64,000 nucleotides of DNA. It comes from Wolfiporia cocos (Eukaryota; Basidiomycota; Agaricomycetes; Polyporales; Phaeolaceae). Under the pieces are notes generated by a model. That model ran no database searches. It saw only the letters and a program-made list of their open reading frames with translations, and was not told the origin of the DNA. Made by a program: the position numbers and the translations under genes. Location of the stretch: the NCBI GenBank assembly GCA_029448655.1, contig JACCLO010000012.1:1860001-1924000 (forward strand). The letters run 5' to 3'. Positions 42,230 to 55,106 of the stretch are shown here, piece after piece. The first letter of the stretch is position 1, and each line of letters opens with the position of its first letter.

Positions 42230-44756
42230 ATGCCTATTGCAACAAACGGACACTCGCAGACCAGGCTGCAGCGCAAGGCTGCCACCAATGGCGCTGCATC
42301 CAACGGCGTCAGCCACGAGCACGCACCGGCGTCTACCCTCCTGCGCCAGTTCATCGACGCACACAGGGAGCTGCAGGCCTACAAGTTGGTGTCCTTGCTA
42401 TCTTGATTGCTTCGAGATGCTGATGATGGCTCTGCACAATCAGGAATGGGGAGCCCGTCCTAGTAGACGGCAAGACCCTGTCTATACCCGCCGTCACAGC
42501 CGCGGCTAGATTTGGCGCTGGCGTGACCTTGGACGGACGCCCAGAGACTAGGGACCAAGTTGCCCGAAGCAGAGCTGCCATCGTCCGTAAAGTCGATGCG
42601 CAGACCAGCGTATACGGCGTCAGCACCGGGTTTGGCGGTAGCGGTCAGTAGAGTACATTGCTCCTACGCCGTACCGTTTTTGACTTTCGTGGCAGCGGAC
42701 ACCCGTACTGAAGACCCCATCCTTCTGGGGCACGCATTGCTCCAGCACCAGCACACAGGAGTGCTTCCTTCTCAAGTGGACAAAGCCAGCGATGTGCTGC
42801 CGCTCCTCGACCCGCTCGCGTCGACGAGCATGCCTGAGGCGTGGGTGAGGGGCGCAATTCTCATCCGCATGAACTCCCTCATCCGTGGGCACTCTGGCGT
42901 CCGGTGGGAATTAATTGAGAAAATGCAATCCCTGCTCCAAGAGAACATCACTCCACTGGTTCCCCTGCGTGGCAGCATCTCTGCCTCTGGAGGTTAGTCC
43001 CGTGATGCGCGCCCGTATCTGTTCGGACTCAATTGAGCTTATCATCCGCCACCAGATCTTTCCCCCTTGTCCTACATCGCAGGGACGCTGATCGCGAACC
43101 CATCTATCCGGGTATTCGACGGCCCTGCCAAGTTCGGGGCCCGGCGCCTCATCCCGTCTGGCGACGCGCTCGCCGCACACGGCATCGAGCCCATCCCGCT
43201 CGCGTCCAAGGAGCACCTCGGCATCCTGAACGGCACCGCGTTCTCCGCGTCCGTGGCTGCGCTCGCCCTGCACGAGGCCGTCCAGCTCGCGATGCTCGCG
43301 CAGGTGTGCACGGCGATGGGCACGGAGGCGCTCGTCGGCGCGCAGGGCTCGTTCGACCCCTTCATCCATGACGTCGCGCGCCCGCACCCCGGCCAGGTCG
43401 AGGTCGCGGCGAACGTGCGGGAGCTGCTGTCGGGCACGCAGCTTGCGGTGACGCAGGACGAGGAGCGCAACATTAAGGACGACGCGGGCGAGCTCCGCCA
43501 GGACCGCTACCCGCTCCGCACGTCGGCCCAGTTCCTCGGTCCGCAGGTCGAGGACATCCTGTCTGCGCTCTTCACCGTGCAGCTGGAATGCAACACGAGT
43601 GAGTGACCCGACCATTTTTGGCACGTACCGATCTGACGGCTACGTTGTTCGGGACAGCCACGGACAACCCGCTCATCGACGGCGACACCGAGACCGTACA
43701 CCACGGTGGCAACTTCCAGGCAATGGCGGTCACGAACGCCATGGAGAAGACGCGCTTGTCCCTGCACCACATCGGCAAGCTGCTCTTCGCGCAATGCACA
43801 GAAATCATCAACCCGACAATGAACCGCGGATTGCCACCCAGTTTGGCCGCGACCGACCCATCCCTGAACTACCACACCAAGGGTATCGACATCCACGTCG
43901 CGGCCTACGTCGGCGAGCTCGGCTACCTCGCGAACCCGGTCTCCACCCACGTGCAGTCAGCCGAGATGCACAACCAGGCTGTCAAGTAAGCATTTTTAGC
44001 AGCGGCACGCGACCCACGCTTACTGCCACGCTGCACAGCTCGCTCGCGCTGGTCAGCGCACGCGCGACGATCAACTCGCTCGAGGTGCTCTCGCTGCTCA
44101 CCGCGAGCTACCTGTACGTGCTCTGCCAGGCGCTCGACCTGCGCGCGCTGCAGAACGAGCTGCAGGAGGGCATACAAGCGATCGTCAACGAGGAGCTCGC
44201 GCGCTTCGCCGGCGCCGCGCTCGCGGACGCGGACCAGGCCGCGCTCACGGCGCTCGTCTGGACCGCGATGAGCCACGCGCTCGAGGCGACGAGCACGATG
44301 GACGCCGAGCCGCGCATGCACAGGGTCGCCTCCGCCGGCATGGGCGCGATCGTCGACTTCTGCGTCGCCCGCGGCGCCGCGGCGGCCCTCGGCGGGCTCT
44401 CCGCGTACAGGGACCGCGTCGCGGAGCGCAGCGCGGCGCTCCTCGTCTCCCTCCGCGAGGCGTACCTCACCGGCGAGCGCGGCCAGGCGCCCGCGAGCCG
44501 CTTCCTGGGCAAGACGCGCGCGGTGTACGAGTTCGTCCGCGTCACGCTCGGTGTGCGCATGCATGGCCTCGAGAACCTTCATGGGTTTGCTGCGGGCCCC
44601 GGCGTCGAGGATTCGACCCTCGGCCAGAACATTTCTCTCATCCATGAGGTATGTCCTTTCCTTTCTTGCTGTGTATAGCCACATTGATGTGTATTATTTA
44701 CTCAGGCTATTCGGGACGGTGAACTGCAGGCAATTGTTGTCGGCCTGTTCGACTAG
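42230..44756 (+). CDS. PAL: Phenylalanine ammonia-lyase
   Basis: PAL removes ammonia from L-phenylalanine to give trans-cinnamate; in fungi it feeds Phe catabolism and aromatic metabolites. Seven exons (42230-42384, 42444-42643, 42696-42992, 43056-43598, 43658-43985, 44039-44648, 44706-44756) give 727 residues without a stop, the usual fungal size. Seen: [15 protein letters not shown] with the catalytic Tyr, the MIO-forming Ala-Ser-Gly in [16 protein letters not shown] (spanning intron 3), [30 protein letters not shown], and NRGLPPSL. Introns are 51-63 bp, all GT-AG, with in-frame joins at every boundary. GC content is high in the last large exons. The C-terminus is [11 protein letters not shown]. 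Confidence 0.95.
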
Positions 44757-45394
44757 ACCGAAGGGCGTGGTTTTTTTAGCGAGTATTTATCACCTAAGCA
44801 ATTCTGTGCTGTCACCCCATTGGTTTGTACTATAGATGCGGCGATGTGTTAGACGCAGCGATGTATTAGATACACGATGAATGGATTATAGACAACTCTG
44901 ACCCATTTGGTGTGAATGTGAGGATCTAGTGACACACTGTTGATTTGTGAGGTCAATTCCATGTCGAGAACGGACGATAGATTTGGTTAGCAATGAGTTT
45001 ATCTCATCTGGGCAAGTTGATATTGGTATCGATTATCGACACCAAAAGCTTGCGGGATGCAGTGGTTTGGAACCGCAGAGTTGCTAGCGGATGATGTCTT
45101 CGTGGTAGCATGTTACGGTTACTGAGGCACTGAGCCTGCAATATCGCTTATTAAACGAAAAAAGCTTTCTGCGGAGAAATCCCTAGCGCGTCATAAAGAT
45201 GATTGCAGGCGCAAGATGTTCTTCCGCTCGAGGTGCGGGCATGAGGACACAAGCATGCGTGTCGTGACAGCGACACGGTTGAAGCGCAAATCGATGTGTA
45301 AAATTAATGCGAAAACACACTACTCCTACACAACTGGGAACATGAAGGTGTAGTTGTAGATGGCTAGTTCTAGGAGCTTGGGAGTATCGTAGCA
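44757..45394. other. Intergenic between convergent genes
   Basis: PAL and the Crinkler-kinase gene end toward each other here. No gene, repeat or RNA recognised. Confidence 0.5.
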
Positions 45395-47617
45395 CTAGAA
45401 ACGGCTCAACATCTCTTGATCATGTTCAGCCTTGATGATCGCGTAAGACTGCACCCCACTGGCCCACCTCCGCTCATTGGAGATGAACGAAGGGTACCTG
45501 ACTACGCCCTCCTTTCCCGCCCAGTCGAAATCGACCAACTGTACTTTTCCCTCGCCGGTGACCATGACATTGGGTCTGCAAAGGTCACCATACACCAACC
45601 CCGCGCCGTGCAGTAACGTCATCGCCCGTTCCACCTGCTCGACAATCTCCTTCGGTAGTGCCGAAAAAGCAAATTTGTCCGCTAATGTTATGCCTTCCAC
45701 ATATGTCATGACAACCATAAACAGATTGTTGTACATCTTGCGCAGCTTGCCATCCGTGCCGCGGGAGAGAATATGACCAGCATACACGAGTTCGGGAGCC
45801 AGGCCTTCCTTCGCCAGGAGTAGGTGTGCGTCAGTACCATACCTCGCCACAAATTTGACGACTACTCGGCGCTCATCGGATTTCCGCACGGCGAGAAAGG
45901 TGGTGCAGGCTCGGTATGATCCGAGCGGTCTGATGTAGTCAAACTCGGCCTCTGTCTCATGGCAATGGACGAAGGCAAGTGAAAACATATCCAGGCAGCC
46001 GACGTTAGTCGATGTCCATGATGTCATTCCACACATTTACTTACCCTCATCGCTCTCAGCTGGCCTGCGGGGATACAACGCCACAGGTCCCGCCGCTGGA
46101 AGTGTCGGGTAGTCCCTATCTGATTTTGACCGCCCGGTGTAATACGACTTAATGCAGAGGGATAGACAACGAGGTAGTGTCCCCGGAGGCGGGGCCGACG
46201 TGTCCAAGGAAGCGTAAAAATGCCGAAGCGTCACGACAGCTTTCCCGAAGGAACTTAGGACGCGGGCAATATTGAGGCAGCGACTATCGTCGATAAGCGG
46301 GCTGGTTCCCAGCCACAGGAAATCCGTGAGGCGCTGAACGACAGCGTGGTCTGTCCACACGGCGCCGAGCACGCATAGCCACGGCCCGGCTAGCGCAACG
46401 AGAAAGGAGGGGCAGCAGGACGCATTGAGTACTTCCTGATGCTATTCAAAACAAGAATCAGAAATGTCGGGAGACAAGGCAGCACCAGATGCGTACCCCT
46501 GGGGATGACCAGAATCTTTCATAAGAATAGGAAGCCTGTGCAGTAGGATCACGGCCTCCAATTCCCATCTCGGACTTTTCCTCGAAAATGATAAGCGCAA
46601 CCGTTTCGTAAGGCGGAGACGTCTGTGAATAGAGGGCGACATTTTGATATATCCCATACGATATGATATTAGACAGCATTCTCGTGAGCTCGCTGCGCAT
46701 GCCCTCCTTTATAGCAATTTTGTCTACTGTGATCATCATCTCTTTAGTTCGCGTAACGATGTCCGGGGAAGGCTCGTCTGTGAGGCCGGTCAGGAATTCG
46801 GCGAAAGCCTGGCAGTAAAGCTCCACCGGTGCAGCGACCGTGTCTTGACTTTGGTTTTGACCTTCGCCGACTCGACTGCCAAGCATGGCTGCCGTCCCGC
46901 CTTGGTATTTGCTGTGATAGAACGGACGGGCACTCATGGAGGGGGGGAACCGCTCCTGGGCGTGGTTTTGCGCGCTGGGAAAATGCTGTGACGTCACCAT
47001 CGGGATTTGGTAGGACAAGTCATTTTCCGCAAGGGTCCAGGTTCTGGTCAGGTCACAGGTCACAAGCAATGTCAATCCACGACTGAGAGGAATGCATTAT
47101 CGATTTATCAGTTATCACCTTCCCTACGCTCCTGGCGCTTATGGCTGCCTGAATCTTCCTCTTCGATGTGGCGCTTGAGAGACTCACGATGAGGCACTCG
47201 CTGTGCGACCTGCACGATGATGTGCACTAAAGGCTTGCCAGTGGTAGGCTGTGAAGTAGAGCTGACAACTTCATCAGGGTCCAGCTCTGTCGTGATAGCG
47301 TCAAGGTGGTTATTGGCCGTCTTGATCTTGCCCTCCCAGACAGCCCACACCTTGTTCCTCTGAACGCCCCCGATGAGTAGTTCTTCGTTGGGCTGAGCAG
47401 ATTGTGAGGGTCATAAAGATGTGGCATGGGGTGGTCACATACCTTCCAGATAGTGAGGGACGTTAGATCCATCGCCGAGAACCCATAAGCTCCCCGCAGC
47501 TTGCTGGCGATGGCCACTTTGCAGGTCGGCCACTTTATCACCCACAGCAATATTGACGTAGTCTGGGACCGATTGGCCATTGTGGAGAAGATACCAGATT
47601 TCAAGTACTCCAGACAT
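45395..47617 (-). CDS. Crinkler-header protein with C-terminal kinase-like domain
   Basis: The N-terminus (MSGVLEIWYLLHNGQSVP) and MDLTSLTIWK, then KPLVHIIVQVAQRVP, fit the ubiquitin-like header of Crinkler (CRN) proteins. Fungi pair this header with nuclease or kinase domains; roles in conflict or self-recognition are proposed, not proven. The C-terminal half matches the mushroom kinase-like family: EEKSEMGIGGRDPTAQASYS, ASCCPSFLVALAGPWLC, RLTDFLWLG, then VVVKFVARYG (ATP-binding Lys), VYGDLCRPNVMV (catalytic Asp, Asn) and VQLVDFDWAGKEG (metal Asp). The header changes frame by one base at an AAA run (plus strand 47518-47520), so the copy may be broken or the run misread. Introns are short GT-AG. 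Exon joins between header and middle region are uncertain. Confidence 0.7.
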
Positions 47618-48005
47618 GACTGTGTGGCGTCCTTACGCGACGGCGACCAACCCCTAGACTAGGGCTTGTGTCACACGCGCCTATATTTTAGCAAGAGGTC
47701 ACAGTGACTGGTCGTTCCAAATTGCCATATATATCGATTTTGTCACGGTCACAAGGGACAGGGGACGTCGCCTCAGGTCGTGACAGTATAGTATGTTCGC
47801 GGATCGGTCAACGTTTCGACCTTCTGAACTTGAAGATCACGCTCAACGAAGTGCGATGCAGGATAGACTGCTGTAATCAGAATATCATCCCGTTGAGGCC
47901 AGTCTCGACTCCCGACTTTCCCATGGTGGCCAAGATCATATCACCACTCATGATCAGTGAATTCATCATTCAGCAGCTTATCATTCAGTTCCTCAACATT
48001 CTCCA
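47618..48005. other. Intergenic with a transposon-end fragment
   Basis: TGTCACGGTC (47741) and CAGGTCGTGACAGTATAG (ending 47791), followed by TA, resemble the ends of the MITE at 54719-55104; GGGACAGGGGAC between them is also shared. Probably a deletion remnant of the same family. Confidence 0.5.
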
Positions 48006-49605
48006 ATGATGATCGATCAATCCAGCAATATTGTGATTGTGGGAGCGGGATGCTTCGGACTGTCCACGGCGTATCATCTTCTCAAGAGGGAATTCACGCA
48101 CATCACCGTGCTGGACAGTTCGCATATCCTGCCTGCTCCCGAAGCAGCAAGCACTGATATCAACAAAAGTGCGCTCCACATACATGTCGTATTTATATAC
48201 TCACACGTTAATCGATCGTTCCAACAGTCGTGCGAAGCTCATACGCTGACCCTTTCTACGCTCAATTCGCTCGCGATGCCATCGCAGCGTGGAAGAACGA
48301 TAAGGAATGGGGGGACACCTACCATGAGTACGCCACACTGTTCCAGTGACAACTCTGATGTTCACCACCCACGCCTAGCAGATCGGGTGTTATCGTGCTC
48401 TTGGCGGGTACAGGATCCTACGCAGACCAGGCATACGTCAATGATATCAAGCTAGGTGCTCGCATCGTACCACTCAAGAATGCTGAAGAGCTCCGCTCCG
48501 CATTCGCACCTGGGGTCGTCACCGCCTCCTTCGAGGGGAGAACTGGCTACCTCAACCGCGATGGAGGTTGGACATATGCCACACAGGGTATCACCCTGAT
48601 GATGGACAAGGTTACCAAACTGGGCGGTCGCATTTTACCTGGGAAAGCTGTAACTTTCCTTGTGAGAGCCGATGGGAGAACAACAGGAGTCGAATGCTCT
48701 GATGGCACAGTATACTCCGCGGACCTTGTCGTTCTCAGCGCAGGTTCTTGGACTGCCTCGAGCTTTCCCAGTCTTCATCTTGGAGAAAAATGTCTCGCAA
48801 CCGGGTACGCTCCCGCGATCCGCAAATTTCATGCCCGAAGCCGTCTTATGGTCAGAATTCCAGACAGACCATTGGTAAGATTCAATTGACTTCGGAAGAG
48901 GCGGACGTGTACCGCGCGAACCCGGTGTACATGGATTTACCAACGGGCTTCTATATCTTCCCGGTGAGCCACCAAAGTCGATAAGATGATGCACTTTCCC
49001 GTTAATGTGATGTGACGCAGCCAAACGATGAGAATGTCGTCAAATGTGCCATCCACGCTCGTGGGTATACTCACATGCAGCCCACGGTAGCAGGACCGGT
49101 GTCGCAGCCAGTGTTCGTGAAGGGCAATCGAGGTGCCGAAAATCTCGTACCGAGGGCGGCACTGCAGGAGTTGCGTGATAGCTTGTGTAGTGTCTACCCG
49201 GAGCTGGGCGCGAAACCGTGGAGTAACACCCGCATGTGCTGGTGAAGCATCTTCTCTCATCAAGATCATTCATAGAATTCACGATTATAAGGTATACCGA
49301 CTCTCCTGACGAGGATTGGGTCATCGGCTTCCATCCGGCCGACCCAAATGTCATGCTTGCGACCTCTGGGAGTGGCCATGCGTTGAAGGTGCAAGTTCTA
49401 TATGCGCTATATTCGCTGCAGCTTACTCCTGTCCGTTCAGTTTCTTCCCGTGATTGGCCAGCTAGTCGCAGACGCTATCCAGGGAATTCTCAAACCGGAG
49501 CTGGTCGAGAAATTCGCTTTCGCTCGACAAAAGAATGACGTCACGCCTTCTCGTCCCGGGCACGAAATCCGCGAACTCAACTTCGACGAGTTGTGCAGCC
49601 AGTAG
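48006..49605 (+). CDS. FAD-dependent fructosyl-amino-acid / sarcosine-oxidase-like enzyme
   Basis: These enzymes oxidise glycated or N-methyl amino acids, releasing H2O2, with covalently bound FAD. Seven exons (48006-48168, 48228-48327, 48382-48804, 48864-48963, 49021-49241, 49292-49388, 49441-49605) give 422 residues, normal for the group. Seen: the dinucleotide fold NIVIVGAGCFGLSTAYHLL at the N-terminus, IVRSSYADPFYAQF, GYLNRDGGWTYATQG, ADLVVLSAGSWT, then MCWYTDSPDEDWVIGFHP (the Cys position usual for covalent FAD) and LATSGSGHALKFLPVIG. The C-terminus (DELCSQ) is not a peroxisomal SKL signal. Substrate cannot be told from sequence; L-pipecolate or saccharopine oxidase are alternatives. Confidence 0.85.
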
Positions 49606-49762
49606 CGGAGTTCTTCGCTATATTGATTCCGTGCGACAGCGTGGTAGGTCGGCGTGCGTTGTACAAGAAGCATTAGAAATACATCACGAGTACATGTACT
49701 TTTTCGGTACAACTACTACTGTTTCTCTAAATGTCTATAGATCAAGAACATCGGCTGGGCGT

Positions 49763-52700
49763 TCACGCCCTTTTCCCAACAAACTCACGCCACGAGCGCA
49801 CCTCGGACGGAATCCGACCCTCGGTGTACTTACGCAAGCCGCCTTGGGGTATCTTCTGCGCAAGCGCCTCAACGAACAGCTGTGCGCATCGGGGGTTGTT
49901 CAGCAACGGCAGCCCGAAGTCAACGGCATTGCTGTCACGGTATCAGCTGTGATGACCACGATTGGAGAGGGTTGTGTACTCACCGGCGAGCCACGTAGTC
50001 CTCGTCGCTGGCATCCTTGCCTCGGGACTTTGCAAGGTTGACGACACATTCGATGTCATACTCGTCAAACACCTCGCGCAGCTTGCGCTTGTCCTTGGTG
50101 GGGAAGAGGATTTTCTTTGCAGACACATACTGGATACTATTCAGGAACTCCTCGACGACGGGAGATGAGCAGTAGAGCTTGAAGCCGAGGTCGAAGAGGC
50201 CCTTCGCGACCGTCTTCATCTCCGGGGTGGTGACGTCGCCTCCGATGAGCACGCCGGTGTTAGGACGAGGGACCTTGAAGCCAGTGGTACTCAACAGTGC
50301 CGCCCAGTATGCCTCGCGTATATCCTTGCCGAAGCTCGCAACCTCTCCCGTCGACGCCATCTCTGCAACTATTTAGAACATAGGATGATAGCCGTCAGGT
50401 GATCGTCCACTCACCAACTCCCAAGAATGGGTCGGCGCCTGCCAGACGGGTCCAAGAGAACTGAGCAACCTTGATCGCGGTGTAATCACGCTTCTCAGCC
50501 ATTGCATCGACGGGCTGCGGGACGTCCTGCCCGACGATGGCCGCAGTAGCAACCTCCACGAAGTTGGTGCCGAGCACCTTGGAGACGAATGGGAACGAGC
50601 GAGATGCTCGCAGGTTGCACTCGATCACCTTGAGCTCCGTCTCCTGGCCAGGGCGTCCGGCAGGCTTGCGAATGATTTGCATGTTGAAAGGACCGGAGAT
50701 CTCGAACGCGCCAGCGACCTTCTCCGCGATAACCTTGAGGCGAGCCATCTCATCCTCCGTCAAGGAGAAAGGAGGCAGCACGAGCGTGGCATCTCCCGAA
50801 TGAACGCCGGCATTCTCGACGTGCTCCGAGACGGCGTGGATGAGCAGTTGGCCCTTGTGGGCGACGGCATCTACATCGATTTCCTGAGCGTTGTCGATGA
50901 ACTTGGTGATCACGACCGGGTGAAGCGGGGACACAGAAGCAGCGGCGGAGAGGTTGTACTCCAGGGTGGACTCCTCGTAAACAACATTCATGGCTGCTCC
51001 AGAGAGCACATAGGACGGCCGAATGAGAACTGGGTAGCTGTACGGCCCGTCAGCACGTTCGCCTGCGGTGCGCTACTTCATTTACGCACCCCACACGCTG
51101 GGCAAACTCCTTCGCAGCGTTGACGGATGAAACCTCGGCCCACTCGGGCTGATCGACACCAACACTGTCCAGGATCGAGGAGAACTTGTGGCGATCTTCT
51201 GCGCTGTCGATCTTCTCAGGGTCGGTTCCCAGAACGTTCACCTTGTTCTGCTTGAGTCGGAGGGCGATGTTTTGGGGCAATTGACCTGAGGGTCATCGTC
51301 GAATGAGCCATCGGCACACGAGATGATATGCGCGACACTTACCGCCGACGCTAACCACAACACCGTGCGCCTGTTCCAGCTCGTAGATATCCATCACACG
51401 CTCGTAACCAAGCTCTTCAAAGTAGAGCCTGTCGGCCTCGTCGAAATCGGTCGACACGGTCTCGGGGTTGTAGTTGACCATGATCGTGCGCTTGCCCATC
51501 TCACGGAGCTTCCGCGCACAGGTAACAGCACACCAGTCGAACTCGACGCTGCTGCCGATACGGTAGACGCCGCTGCCTAGCACCATCGTGCCGTGCTCGT
51601 TGAACTCGACGTCATGCTCGGACGCATTGTATGTCGTGTAAAGGTAGTTCGTGTGAGCGGGGTACTCAGCAGCGAGGGTGTCGATACGCTTAACGAACGG
51701 CGTGATGCCGAGCGACTTGCGGTGCGCGCGGACGGTGTCCTCCGTAGATGCGACGATGTCGGCAATGTGTGCGTCGGAGAAGCCCATGCGCTTGGCACAT
51801 TTCATCAACTCCTCGTCAATTTTCTCGATCGAGCCCACCGCCTTGAGCGCGTAGACCGTCTGGACGATGTTGTCGATTTTGTACAGGAACCACTGCACGA
51901 AATCACAGCAATGTCAGCCGAATACATCCTCGGTGCAGGGGAAAGAGGGCGGACCTTGTCAATCTTGGTCAGGTCATGGATCTGGTCTACCGTGTACTTC
52001 TTGTTGAAGATCGCATACGCAATGGCGAACAGCCGCATATCCGTCGGCTTCGACAGAGCACGGTCGAGGTCTTCGGGCTGGACGTACGCCTCGAAGCCCT
52101 TCCAGCGCGGGTCAACCTGCCGAATCGCCTTCTGCAAACTCTCCTCCCAGGTGCGTCCGATCGCCATGACCTCTCCGACGGACTTCATCGACGAGCCGAC
52201 CTCGCGGTTGACCTGGCTCGAGAACTTGGCGAGGTCCCACTTCGGGATCTTCGTCACAATGTAGTCCAGCGAGGGCTCGAAGCATGCCGTCGTCGTCTTC
52301 GTCACCGCGTTGGGCAGCTCCGGGAGCGTGTGTCCGAGCGCGATCTTCGCCGCCGTGTACGCGAGCGGGTAGCCGGTTGCCTTCGATGCCAGTGCACTGC
52401 ACCTCTAATGAGCATGGCACTCGACTAAGCGGTGAAGTGACGTTACCTTGAACGACTCAGCCGAGCATTCACTTCGATGACGCAGTACTCGCGGGACGTG
52501 GGGTTGAGCGCGTACTGAATGTTGCACTCGCCAACGACACCGAGATGCCTGATTACCTTGAGTGCAGCCGAGCGGAGCATGTGGTACTCGTCATCCGGCA
52601 GAGTCTGCGAAGGTGCTACGACGATCGAGTCACCAGTGTGCGTGCCGAGAGGGTCAAAGTTCTCCATGTTGCAGCAGATAATGGTGTTCTAGTAGAAACC

Positions 52701-54114
52701 AGTTAGCTTTCTGACTTGTAACTCTCTGGCAGGGAAGTCTTAAGAAGGGCCTACGAACATCGGCGGCATCACGGACGACCTCGTACTCGAGCTCCTTCCA
52801 GCCCTTCATACTGCGCTCAATGAGGACCTGAGGGGACAGACTGAGACTCTTTGCCGAGAGATCGCGGAGCTCATCAGGGTTGTTCGCGAAGCCAGAACCA
52901 AGACCACCGAGGGTGAATGCCGAGCGGAGGATGACGGGGTAACCAATACGTTCTGCAGCCGCAAGGGCATCGTTTACCGAAGAGACGGCAGTGGACTGGG
53001 CAACCGGGATGTCAATTTCTGCGATAGAAGATCAGCCAATCTTTCTTCCTGAATACAGATGGAGGAGTAGGATGTAAGATGGTAATTGCGAGGCAATTTC
53101 GCGATGAGAACCGGCTGTCTTGGTGGCTGAGAACATGCAATCAATCAACACTCAGAAGTTTCGCCTCAGCGACCTCGGCTTCGATAACAGCCTAAGTTAG
53201 GAACACGGTTTGACGAACTCGCCGTGTGTAATCTGAGAGGCCCCCACTCTGCATTGCACGAGTGGTAGCAACCACGTGCGAGGGTAAGGGAGCCCATTCG
53301 TCCGCTGCAGGATCACGACCACCGTATAGACCGCGGCACGACTCAACCTCAGAATATGGTTGTGTCACGTGACCCGGAAGCAGCATCATGTAGGTTCCAA
53401 GCGGAGAGGCACCGAGTAAATGAAGGGAAGAAAGGACAGGGCGTTGATATCAAATGGCAGTACTCGATACGCACCTTTAAGAGCCTGGACAAAAAGGTCA
53501 CGGTCCTCCGACACTTCCAGAGTACGTATGGGCGTGCCCAGGACCTGTACACCTAACCGTTCGAGGACACCCATCTTGTCCAGCGCGATACCGACGTTGA
53601 GAGCACTTTGTCCACCAAAGGTCAGAAGAATGCCATCGGGGCGCTCCTTTTCCAAGACGTATGCGACGTAATCGGGAGTAATAGGCAAGAAGTAGACTTC
53701 CGACGCGAGCTGATGCGATGTCTGCCAGGTCGCGATGTTGGGATTGATGAGAACCGCGTCGACTCCCTCCTCACGGAGGGCCTTTAATGCCTGAGAACCA
53801 GAGTAGTCGAACTCGCCGGCCTGGCCGATGCTCAGGCCGCCACTGCCGACGATGAGGACCTTGCGTACGTCCGGACGAGGGATTTTAGGGAGGACTTTTG
53901 CAGAGATTTTGCGAGCGAGTTCAGACGGGGAGTTCAAGACGTGCTCCTCATCGCCCTTGCCGTATGAACCGACTGCAGAGCGCGCGATTGCCTGCACAGG
54001 CCTGGTTGGAGCAAGCGCAGACCAGACTCCAGAGACGTGGAAATGTCGCGTTTGTCGCGTACATCGCGCTGCCCGGAGCAAACTCCAGCCATGCTGGAAT
54101 CGCAGGAGACCCAT
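49763..54114 (-). CDS. CPA2: Carbamoyl-phosphate synthase, arginine-specific large chain
   Basis: CPA2 makes carbamoyl phosphate from bicarbonate, ATP and glutamine-derived ammonia for arginine synthesis, with the CPA1 amidotransferase. About nine exons run from 54114 to TGA at 49763. The first exon (54114-53475) starts with an Arg-rich mitochondrial presequence ([13 protein letters not shown]), then [20 protein letters not shown] and [15 protein letters not shown]. The first ATP-grasp half has [33 protein letters not shown] and [11 protein letters not shown]. The second half has [37 protein letters not shown] and [14 protein letters not shown], then the regulatory domain ([19 protein letters not shown]). 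Intron 1 is about 450 bp, far longer than the rest. All joins I checked keep frame. Confidence 0.93.
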
Positions 54115-54718
54115 CCTCCGAGAGGCGATGAGAGTAGGGGCGAGCAGGTTACAGTATGACTCCGTCCAGATTTTTGACCTCTATAAGTACCGAGTCAAGA
54201 GTATTGGCGCCGGTAACTCGAACATCGCTCAAGCGCTCGATCTCGGCGAGAAGGGTAGCAGCTGTATGTTGACGTCGTCCATTACACACGAGGTATAGAG
54301 CCCAGTAGCAACAAGTGTTGAGTATTGCAATACAATGTTTAATAGCTGGCACTCCTTGGATGAGTCTGCGTGATGGCTCAACTCGCTATGACTTCTGCAC
54401 CGTCCACTTTCCGGTTTGCTGAGCTCGGGTCCATCGAGCATTGCACTTACATGATCAGACCCAATACGAATTAGATACTAGTACCAGTACTCAGTACTCA
54501 GGTCCAAACGTTCAAACCTGGTATACACTATCAGTGTTAAGCGCTTAAGCGCCGACGGGGCTGTGAGCGCGGTGCGGATATGTTCCCTCCAAATACATTG
54601 CATACCAGATTCACATCTAAGCAAAATATTCGCTGCGATAACAGAGTGATTCAATGTACGGACTTAAAGACAGAAGCTGAGAAGCTCAGCTAGCTTGAAC
54701 GTTTGAACACAGCAACTA
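54115..54718. other. CPA2 upstream region, no gene seen
   Basis: Contains the CPA2 promoter. No reading frame or RNA element supported. Confidence 0.4.
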
Positions 54719-55104
54719 CTGTGGTGTCACGACCTTAGACGACAGCGACAGGTGATGCACGTGATCGTGAGAAGGGGGAACTTAGGCGACAGTGGGGGCG
54801 GGGACAGGGGACACTGACGACATGCTGATAGGCGACCGGTTGTTCGAGTGCAGGGGTAATACTCTATTGCCATTAGTACTGTTGCACAGGGTGCCTGGTG
54901 AGCATTTCAATGAGCATTTTCACGCTGACTGCCAATGATTCAAACTTCAGCGCTTCAGCCCTCGATGGATCTCCCATAATTAGTAAGTGTTGAAGTCGCA
55001 GCTTAGGCGACGAGACCCTGGGGACAGGGGGACAAATGAGCAAATAGGCGACGGCGACAGACCCTCGGGGACGGGGGACGACGCCTAAGGTCGTGACACT
55101 ACAG
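54719..55104. mobile_element. 386-bp MITE with TA target duplication
   Basis: The left end CTGTGGTGTCACGACCTTA and the reverse complement of the right end CTGTAGTGTCACGACCTTA agree at 18 of 19 bases. TA flanks both ends (54717-54718, 55105-55106). The interior repeats GGGGACAGGGG and TAGGCGAC motifs and has no coding capacity. TA duplication points to a Tc1/mariner-type source. Confidence 0.75.
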
Positions 55105-55106
55105 TA

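Noticed and set aside
42911..44684. Long minus-strand open frames over PAL
   Set aside because: Antisense shadows caused by high GC codon use; PAL on the plus strand is fully supported.
53160..53195. Possible extra micro-exon in CPA2 intron 1
   Set aside because: Direct joining of 53475 to 53018 gives the expected KEIDIP sequence, so the stretch is not needed.
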